A DNA stretch of 64,000 bases, taken from Hymenobacter sp. PAMC 26628. Its GTDB lineage: Bacteria > Bacteroidota > Bacteroidia > Cytophagales > Hymenobacteraceae. The DNA is taken from the NCBI RefSeq assembly GCF_001562275.1, contig NZ_CP014304.1, positions 1,736,001 to 1,800,000 on the forward strand. The letters are read 5' to 3'. Shown here in pieces: positions 58,386-64,000 of this stretch. The first letter of the stretch is position 1. Every line of letters begins with the position of its first letter. Under the pieces are notes generated by a model that was not told the DNA's origin, did no database searches, and saw nothing but the letters and a program-made list of their open reading frames with translations. The translations under genes were made by a program, and so were the position numbers.

Positions 58386-59435
58386 TAGGACTTACGCAAA
58401 AGGCGTAACTTGAAAAGAAAACCCATGAAAGTGACGGCACAACTTTACGGGCAGTTTTTGGTGAGCAGCCAAGTGAATTACACCGGCACGTACCTGGCCG
58501 AGCACTTGGAGGGCCTGACGCACGACAACGTGCGCTACTTTCTCAAGACCAGTCACTTCACGCCGCGCCAGCTCTGGCAGCAGGTGCGCCCGCAGGTGGT
58601 GTTGAGCGCGCGGGGCTACGTCCTGTTTGACGACACGGTACTCGACAAGCACCATAGTCGGCGCATCGAGTTGGTGCGCCGCCAGTACAGCGGCAATGCC
58701 CACGGCATCATTGCCGGCATCGGCTTGGTCACCTGCGTGTACGTCAACCCCGAAACCGACCAGTTCTGGCTCATTGACTATCGCCTCTTCGCCCCCGCCA
58801 CCGAGGGCAAGACCAAGCTGGACCACGTGGCCGAGAGGCTGACGCAACTGGTGCCACGTGGCATTTCGTACCGCACGGTGCTCATGGACAGCTGGTACGC
58901 GACCACGGCCTTGTTCAAGTGGCTGCTGGCCGCCGGCAAAACGTTTTACTGCCCGCTGAAAAGCAACCGCCTCGTCGACGATTCCGGCGGCCAGCAGCCC
59001 TATCAGCCCGTGAGCTGCCTGTCTTGGTCGGCCGCAGAGGTGGAAGTCGGAAAAATCTTGAAAGTGAAGGGCATGCCCAAGGACTGCAAACTGAAACTTT
59101 TCCGCGTACTGGTGTCCCCCCACCGGACGGACTACCTCCTCCCCAACGAGGTCGAGCCCTTGAACACGGCCGCTGCCGAACACGAAAGCAGCGTCCGCTG
59201 GACGATTGAGCAGTTTCACCGCGAACTCAAGCAACTCACCGGCGTGCAAGCCTGCCAGTGCCGGCTGGCCCGCAGCCAGCGCAACCATAGTGCCCTGGCT
59301 ATGCGGGCCTGGACCCGCCTCAAACAAGCTGCCTACCAGACCCAAAAGACCGTTTATCAACTTAAACAAGGGTTTTTGGATGCGTATATGCGCCATGAAT
59401 TAATGCAGCCAACGCTGGCTTTTGCGTAAGTCCTA
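58386..59435 (+). mobile_element. Complete insertion sequence (IS701-like), 1050 bp
   Basis: The element has 17-bp perfect terminal inverted repeats TAGGACTTACGCAAAAG at 58386-58402 and the reverse complement at 59419-59435. It is flanked by identical GATTT at 58381-58385 and 59436-59440, a 5-bp target-site duplication. One transposase gene fills it; the stop codon lies inside the right repeat. Intact ends and duplication point to a recent insertion. The IS701 label is from memory of the transposase sequence. Confidence 0.9.
58425..59429 (+). CDS. Transposase, DDE type (IS701-like)
   Basis: This 334-residue transposase starts at MKVTAQLYGQFLVSSQVNYT (a TTG five codons upstream is possible). 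The DDE triad is apparent: Asp in GYVLFDDTVLDKHHS, Asp in TVLMDSWYATTALF, Glu in WTIEQFHRELKQLTG. CQCRLARSQRNH near the end is characteristic of the group. The frame is open throughout and includes no frameshift, so the element may be active. Confidence 0.92.
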   Translation: MKVTAQLYGQFLVSSQVNYTGTYLAEHLEGLTHDNVRYFLKTSHFTPRQLWQQVRPQVVLSARGYVLFDDTVLDKHHSRRIELVRRQYSGNAHGIIAGIGLVTCVYVNPETDQFWLIDYRLFAPATEGKTKLDHVAERLTQLVPRGISYRTVLMDSWYATTALFKWLLAAGKTFYCPLKSNRLVDDSGGQQPYQPVSCLSWSAAEVEVGKILKVKGMPKDCKLKLFRVLVSPHRTDYLLPNEVEPLNTAAAEHESSVRWTIEQFHRELKQLTGVQACQCRLARSQRNHSALAMRAWTRLKQAAYQTQKTVYQLKQGFLDAYMRHELMQPTLAFA

Positions 59436-59565
59436 GATTTAAAAAAAATAAACCAGCAGTAAATGTAAGTAATAGGTATAGGCATTAAACTATTATTTCC
59501 TAAAAAAATGCCACCGCCCTATTAGCGCCTCAAAGCGGCTAGCAGCATGGTGGCAGAAAATTCCC

Positions 59566-59597
59566 GGCAACGCGGTCTTGCAAGACGTCGCGTTGCC
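59566..59597 (-). terminator. Candidate terminator of the serine hydrolase gene
   Basis: GGCAACGCGGTCTTG (59566-59580) pairs with CAAGACGTCGCGTTGCC (59581-59597) except for a 2-nt bulge. In the minus direction it lies about 52 nt after the serine hydrolase stop and is followed by GGGAATTTTC, a weak T-run. Confidence 0.5.
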
Positions 59598-59648
59598 TGA
59601 ATGGGGAAGCATGAACAACGAGCCGCTGCCTCCAGGCGCTGGAACAGC

Positions 59649-60983
59649 TTACTCCTTGGTAAAAACGTGGGTGGTGCCGCCCTGCGTGAGCGTGAAGGTG
59701 GGCTTAGCCGCGTCGAACTCCAGGCGGATGCCGGCCGGGTCGAAGGTGAACGCGCCGGGGCCCACGGCTTCGAGCGGCAGGGGCCCCTGGCCGGTGGCCT
59801 GGGCCGTGAGGCTGGCGCCGCCCTTCGCCACCGTGATTTTTAGCGGGAACCCGGGGCTGGCGTAGGTGCCAGGGTAGCGGTCGAGGTCGGCGGCGGCGGG
59901 CGTAAAGGTTTTGAAGCTGGGAATTTTGTAGGGCTGGCCGAAATAAATGCGCGCCGCGTCGGCCATGAGCTGGTCGGCGGAGTAGGAGCCGGCGACGCCG
60001 TTGCTGCACACGGCCACGGCCAGCTTATCGGCGGGAAAGTAGCCGGCCGCCGAGTGGAAGCCGTCGATGGCGCCGTTGTGGCCATAGCTTTTCTGGGGCC
60101 CCACCGCCGTGGCAAACAGGGCCCGGCCGTAGCCGTCGCGCAGGGTTTGCATGGTGGCCAGGCTGCTGGCCGCCACCAGCTTGCCGCCAAATAGCGCCTC
60201 GAAGAAGCGGTCGAGGTCGGCGGGCGTCGACACTAGGGCTCCTGCGCCGCCGGGTACGCTCATGTCGGTTTCCGGGGCCAACTGCCAACCGCCGGGGCCG
60301 GTTTCGTACGACAGTGCCTCCTGGTTTTGGGGGTTGATTTTGCCGCCGTAGAATGTGTTTTTCAGGCCGGCCCGGGCCAGCACGCGCTTTTGCAGGGCCT
60401 GCGGGTAGGGCATTTTGGTGAGTTTTTCCACGATGTAGCCCAGCAGCACGAAGTTGGAATTGCTGTAGGCCGCCTTGGTGCCGGGGGCAAAATCGGGCTT
60501 GGGCCCGGCGATGAGGGCCATCAACTCGGCCTGCGTGTGGGGCTGCGTCATGAAGGCCGGAAAGGCCGGGTCGTTGGTGAAGTTGTGCAGGCCGCTGCGG
60601 TGGCTCAGCAGCTGGTCGATGGTGATGGCCGCGGCGCCGGGCACCTGCGGAAAAAACGTGGCCAGCGGCGTTTCCAAGGTCAGCTTTTTCTCCTCAATGA
60701 GTTGAAAAATCATCACCCCCGTGAACGTCTTTGTGATGGAGCCAATGCGGTAGCGCGTATTGGGCGTGGCCGGGGCGCTGGGCGCCAGCCGGGCATCGCC
60801 GAAGGCGCGGCGGTATACCACCTGCCCGCCTTTGGACAGGGCCAGGCTGCCCATCATCTTATGGTTGGCGGCCAGGGCCGTCAGCAAGCTGTCGAGCTTA
60901 GCGGTATTGAGCTGCTGGGCCCGGCACGCCACGGCGGTAAGGCCCAGCAGGCCGACGAGGAAAGGAGTAGCGCGGGGCAGCAT
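59649..60983 (-). CDS. Secreted serine hydrolase, class C beta-lactamase/DD-peptidase fold
   Basis: This 444-residue protein starts at MLPRATPFLVGLLGLTAVAC, a signal peptide whose Cys (TAVACRAQ) may be a lipobox. The active-site SxxK is IGSITKTFTGVM, the Tyr motif is YSNSNFVLLGYI and the third motif is YGHNGAIDGF. Residues about 355-444 repeat the module found at the end of the M28 peptidase (DLDRYPGTYASPGFPLKI ... FTLTQGGTTHVFTKE). The enzyme probably cleaves peptides or esters in the envelope; antibiotic resistance is not implied. Confidence 0.9.
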   Translation of the reverse strand: MLPRATPFLVGLLGLTAVACRAQQLNTAKLDSLLTALAANHKMMGSLALSKGGQVVYRRAFGDARLAPSAPATPNTRYRIGSITKTFTGVMIFQLIEEKKLTLETPLATFFPQVPGAAAITIDQLLSHRSGLHNFTNDPAFPAFMTQPHTQAELMALIAGPKPDFAPGTKAAYSNSNFVLLGYIVEKLTKMPYPQALQKRVLARAGLKNTFYGGKINPQNQEALSYETGPGGWQLAPETDMSVPGGAGALVSTPADLDRFFEALFGGKLVAASSLATMQTLRDGYGRALFATAVGPQKSYGHNGAIDGFHSAAGYFPADKLAVAVCSNGVAGSYSADQLMADAARIYFGQPYKIPSFKTFTPAAADLDRYPGTYASPGFPLKITVAKGGASLTAQATGQGPLPLEAVGPGAFTFDPAGIRLEFDAAKPTFTLTQGGTTHVFTKE

Positions 60984-61071
60984 AGCAGGTGAAAGAAAGA
61001 AGGGGAGTGCAAGAAGAGTGTTGGGAATGAATCGCCGCGCCGGCCGCGGCATTACAGCGGCCCGGGGAAAA

Positions 61072-62346
61072 CTAGCGCCCAGCGGGGGCCCCAGTGTAGC
61101 CGCTCTGGGCCAGGAAGGCTTTGGCGTCGTGCACGTTGAGGATGTCGACCAGGGCCTGTTTTTTATCGGGGGTCCGGTTGTAGTAGGCCTGCACGATGCG
61201 GTAGCCCACGTAGTAGCCCAGGTCGCAGGGCTTCTCGGGGGTTTCCTGGGGACCGTTGGCAATCCAGTTTTTCGAGTTGGTGCCCAGCATTTCCCGTTGG
61301 AAGGCGGCCCACAGCGCTGCTTCGTGGGCGTTGCCGTAGGGGTGCAGGCGGGCGTTGTTGCCCAGCGAGCCCGTTATCAGCTCGCCCACGAAGTCGGCCA
61401 TGCCTTCGCTGAGGGCGTAGCTGAGCAGGGTGCCGTCCTGGGGGCCCTGGTTGCGGTGCACCAGCTCGTGCACCATCAGGGCGGGCAGCTCGGCCACGGG
61501 GGCGCAGCGGTTGCGCTGGAGCAGGCTCAGCTCGGTGGTGTTCACGCCCGGGCCGTTGGCGATTTGGTCGGCCCCAATGAGCAGGCCCGCGTCCGATACG
61601 GTGCCGCCCGATACCCAGCCGCCGATGACGAAGTAGACGTTCTGAAACCGCACCGCCGGGTACAATGCCTGAAAGCGCCGGAAAGCGGCCACGACTTTCG
61701 GTTTTTCGGCGGCAATGGCCTCCGTGCTGGACCGGATGGAGCCGTAGTACTTGGGCCGCTGCAAGATGCACTGCGCAAACTCGGCGTCGCTGGCAATTTT
61801 CAGTTGGGCGTAGTCCTGCAAGCCCGGGGAGGCTCTGGCGAAATAGTCGCGCCGGAAAATGGACGGGGCCCCCGCCGTGTCGCGCCGGGCCGCGGCGTAG
61901 GCCGCCCAGAAGTGGTCGATGTCGGTGGTCACCAGCTGCACGTCCTCGGGCCGGCGGATGCGGGTTTTTTCCTCCTGTTGGCGGGCCTGGGCCAGCAGCT
62001 TGGGCCACTGTGGGCTGGCGTGCAGCGCGTTCAGGTCGGTGTCGGCGGCGAGGTGGGCGGCGTCTGCGTAGCCCGCCCCGATGGCCTGGCGCAGGTTGCC
62101 GAAGGCTTGCGGCGCGTCGTGCAGCAGGGCGTAGCAGCAGGCGGTGTTGTAAAAGGCATTGGCCCGGTAGCGCGGACTGGCCCCGGGGGCCCCCACCACC
62201 TGCCGGTAGGCGGCAATGGCGGCGGGATAGTCCTGCCGGCCCAGGCCCTGCTCGGCCCGGGCCATCAGCGAATCCACGCGGGTTTTGGGCTGGGCCGGGG
62301 CGGGGAGGGCCGCGGCCCACAGCAGCAACAGCAACAGGTATTTCAT
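61072..62346 (-). CDS. Secreted DUF2268-like zinc protease with TPR region
   Basis: This 424-residue protein has a signal peptide (MKYLLLLLLWAAALPAPAQ). Residues about 25-110 contain TPR-like repeats (YPAAIAAYRQVV, NAFYNTACCYALLHD). The C-terminal half contains the metalloprotease motif LPALMVHELVHRNQG (HExxH) and a downstream Glu in ALSEGMADFVGELITG, the layout of DUF2268 proteins. It lies 88 bp upstream of the serine hydrolase on the same strand. The substrate is unknown. Confidence 0.82.
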   Translation of the reverse strand: MKYLLLLLLWAAALPAPAQPKTRVDSLMARAEQGLGRQDYPAAIAAYRQVVGAPGASPRYRANAFYNTACCYALLHDAPQAFGNLRQAIGAGYADAAHLAADTDLNALHASPQWPKLLAQARQQEEKTRIRRPEDVQLVTTDIDHFWAAYAAARRDTAGAPSIFRRDYFARASPGLQDYAQLKIASDAEFAQCILQRPKYYGSIRSSTEAIAAEKPKVVAAFRRFQALYPAVRFQNVYFVIGGWVSGGTVSDAGLLIGADQIANGPGVNTTELSLLQRNRCAPVAELPALMVHELVHRNQGPQDGTLLSYALSEGMADFVGELITGSLGNNARLHPYGNAHEAALWAAFQREMLGTNSKNWIANGPQETPEKPCDLGYYVGYRIVQAYYNRTPDKKQALVDILNVHDAKAFLAQSGYTGAPAGR

Positions 62347-62393
62347 TGCCAAAGGATGGAAAAGTGGAAATATTCGATTTGCAAGGTATGAAT

Positions 62394-62425
62394 AGGGCCC
62401 CCGGACCAGCTGGTCCGGGGGCCCT
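62394..62425. repeat. Perfect 32-nt GC palindrome
   Basis: The sequence from 62394 to 62425 (AGGGCCCCCGGACCAG and its exact reverse complement) has no loop. It lies in the 110-bp gap between the DUF2268 gene start and the stop of the next gene upstream, both on minus. There is no T-run, so a simple terminator is doubtful. Confidence 0.75.
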
Positions 62426-62456
62426 GCGGCGGTTTATTTGATGAAACGCGCGGCGC

Positions 62457-63269
62457 TTAGCGGCCCACCCGCGGTTGGGCGGCGTAGGCGGGCTGGGCGG
62501 GGGCGGGCAGGTGAGCGCGGTCCAGCACCACCAGCACGCGCTGGCCGGCTTGCACGGCGGCGGCCACTTGGGTGGCCAGGCGCGCGGCGCGGTACTCGTT
62601 CACGGCGCGGGTGGCGTTCAGCACAAAGTCCGGGGCCCCAGTGGGTTGCGCGCCGAAGGCCGTGGCGGGCAGCGACCACCACGCGCCGCCCGTGGGGCAG
62701 TAGGTGCGGTAGGCCGTGCGCAGCTCGGCGGGGGTGCGCACCACTTGCTCGCTGCCGGGCAGGTCGTGCGCGCCGTTGGTGATGAAGGCCTTGGTGGCCC
62801 GCAGCACCAGGTCTTTGGGGGCCCCGGTAGCTTGGCGGAACTGCTGGGTTTGGCGCAGTAGCCAGTACAGCTTCAGGGGCTCGGGGGCGAGCTTGGTTTG
62901 GAGGTAGGCGTACTCGGCGTATACGTCGTCGAGGCGCTGGGTGGCCACGTGCTGCTGCTGGGCCAGGAAGCGGGCGTAGCCGGCGGGCCCCATGCGGCCG
63001 ATGGTGGCGGCTTCGGTGCTGTCGGTGCCCAGGTCGGGGTTTTCAAAGAACACCACCGTGGGCTGGCACTGCGCAAAAGCCTGGCGCATCCGGGCAAATT
63101 GCTCGTGGGCGGCATCGTTCGACGGCACCGTGCCGAAGTAGGTAACGGACGCCGCGGGCGCGGCCGCCGGGGCCCCCGAAGCGGTGGCAGTGGCCGAAAG
63201 CGATTGGGCGAAAGTAGCGGCGGTGGGAACGAGCAACGCGGCGGTCAGGAACAAAGAGGCAATTTTCAT
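62457..63269 (-). CDS. Secreted hypothetical protein, weakly TraB/ChaN-like
   Basis: This 270-residue protein has a signal peptide (MKIASLFLTAALLVPTAATFAQ). Residues about 25-45 are Ala-rich. The body has a pattern resembling TraB/TIKI/ChaN-type proteins: FARMRQAFAQCQPTVVFFENPD, then helices, then QVAAAVQAGQRVLVVLDRAHLP near the end. The N-terminal GxxH motif of those families is not seen (YFGTVPSN instead). The call is therefore only a resemblance. The gene stands alone between the DUF2268 and receptor genes. Confidence 0.6.
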   Translation of the reverse strand: MKIASLFLTAALLVPTAATFAQSLSATATASGAPAAAPAASVTYFGTVPSNDAAHEQFARMRQAFAQCQPTVVFFENPDLGTDSTEAATIGRMGPAGYARFLAQQQHVATQRLDDVYAEYAYLQTKLAPEPLKLYWLLRQTQQFRQATGAPKDLVLRATKAFITNGAHDLPGSEQVVRTPAELRTAYRTYCPTGGAWWSLPATAFGAQPTGAPDFVLNATRAVNEYRAARLATQVAAAVQAGQRVLVVLDRAHLPAPAQPAYAAQPRVGR

Positions 63270-63365
63270 GGTGCAGGAAGAAAAAAGGTGAAGAAGTGAA
63301 AAGGGGAGGAAAATGAAGGTGAGAAGTGAAGAAACTGGGGCCCCACCGGGGCCCCCGCGGGGGCC

Positions 63366-64000
63366 CTAGCCGCCGAAGCCGCCGCCGCCGCTGGGGCCGT
63401 TGTCAATCTTTTTGCCGGGCTTGCTGGCCCCGATGTACCAGGTGAAGCCCAGCCAGGCCACGCGGGTCTCGTACTTGTTGTAGAGGCTGGTTTGCAGCTC
63501 GGGCGTGGCCAGCTCGGTGCGGCGCACCTGGGTGTTCAGCACATCCGATACCCGCAGGGTGAGGGCGGCGCGCTCCTGGAACAGCTGCTGGCGCAGGGCC
63601 AGGTCGAGGCCGCCGGTGGGCAGCTGGCGGCCTTGGGCCGTGAGCACCGTGGAGCGGATGTCGCCGGTGAGCTGCACGTCGAGGCCCTTGCGGGGCGTGA
63701 AGTTGTTGGCCAGGCGGGCGGTGCCGGCCAGGGCGGCGCGGTTGGCGGTGTTCAGGGCGTTGGCGGCAATCTGCGAGTAGTAGAGCGAGCCGCTGGCCGA
63801 CACGCGCCACCACTTGGTGAGGGGCTGGGCCCAGGTCGTTTCGAAGCCGAAGCTGTTGGTGGTGCCCACGTTGTCGAAGGTTTCGCGGGTCACCACGCCC
63901 ACGTTGTTGGTGCGGGTGGCAGCCGTGTCGATGGTGCGTATCCGGCGAATGGCGTTCTGGGTGAAGCGGGCAAACACCGTGTTGGTGAGGCTGGCCCCGC
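63366..64000 (-). CDS. TonB-dependent receptor/outer-membrane beta-barrel protein, C-terminal part (cut by window edge)
   Basis: Only the last 210 residues are inside the window; the frame runs past 64000. They form amphipathic beta strands of an outer-membrane barrel: FGFETTWAQPLTKWWRVSASGSLYYSQI, then RKGLDVQLTGDIRSTVLTAQG, GLDLALRQQLFQERAALTLRVSDVLNTQ and YETRVAWLGFTWYIG. This matches the end of outer membrane beta-barrel family proteins in Bacteroidota. A Gly-rich tail (GPSGGGGFGG) follows the last strand. The TAG stop is fused to GGCCCCC. Confidence 0.88.
   Translation of the reverse strand, partial: GASLTNTVFARFTQNAIRRIRTIDTAATRTNNVGVVTRETFDNVGTTNSFGFETTWAQPLTKWWRVSASGSLYYSQIAANALNTANRAALAGTARLANNFTPRKGLDVQLTGDIRSTVLTAQGRQLPTGGLDLALRQQLFQERAALTLRVSDVLNTQVRRTELATPELQTSLYNKYETRVAWLGFTWYIGASKPGKKIDNGPSGGGGFGG

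Noticed and set aside
60760-62391. 543-codon open frame on plus across the serine hydrolase and DUF2268 genes
   Set aside because: It crosses two real genes and their gap, with no recognisable domain.

Overview
The window reads as chromosomal DNA of a GC-rich Bacteroidota of the Hymenobacter/Cytophagales type. The indications are a gldA-gldF-gldG gliding-motility locus, a protein with the gliding-motility/type IX secretion C-terminal domain, TonB-dependent receptor parts, a type III glutamine synthetase, the long plant/Chlamydia/Bacteroidota-type IspG, and promoter boxes of the Bacteroidota form TAnnTTTG. The genus is an inference from overall style; no rRNA or tRNA gene is visible to confirm it.

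Layout. 1-8.1 kb: a two-component system (kinase cut by the window edge), a TlpA-like thioredoxin, a TPR protein, etfB-etfA, a bifunctional-nuclease/UVR protein, a YfiT/DinB protein and an Mla-type lipid ABC pair (mlaF, mlaE). 8.1-13.2 kb: two short-chain dehydrogenases, then gldA-gldF-gldG. 13.2-24.7 kb: a small AT-richer patch with a ParE toxin-antitoxin pair, mtaB, glnN, hypotheticals, a lone PAS protein, a quinone oxidoreductase, ispG, a TonB-domain protein and a PhyH-type dioxygenase. 24.8-30.3 kb: a leftward multidrug efflux operon (TolC, HlyD/EmrA, unknown charged protein, EmrB-type MFS). It is followed by about 550 bp of gene debris holding fragments of a DctA/GltP symporter, a PhyH gene and a porin. 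31.1-39.8 kb: an intact DctA-type symporter, small genes, an Rrf2 regulator with its probable operator and target NAD(P)-binding gene, and two large secreted peptidases (M14 and S9). 39.8-50.6 kb: a second toxin-antitoxin pair, nested palindromic repeats, leuS with an AT-rich internal segment, dnaG, a glycosyltransferase, ybaB, an SMP-30 protein, a TlpA thioredoxin and more palindromes. 50.6-64 kb: a T9SS-type secreted protein, an ammonia-lyase-like protein that has lost its cofactor motif, an SDR, hisS, an M28 peptidase, a complete insertion sequence with target-site duplication, a serine hydrolase sharing the M28 protein's C-terminal module, a DUF2268-like protease, a secreted hypothetical, and the end of a TonB-dependent receptor.

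Most genes are housekeeping or envelope genes. The unusual material is (i) the HutH/PAL-like protein without the Ala-Ser-Gly motif, (ii) the efflux operon bracketed by two copies of a phyH 3' end, (iii) several families of palindromic repeats, one nested inside another, (iv) GGGGCCCC-type palindromes fused directly to stop codons, and (v) the AT-rich segment inside leuS. All product names come from recognised motifs and remembered family patterns; no database search was possible.
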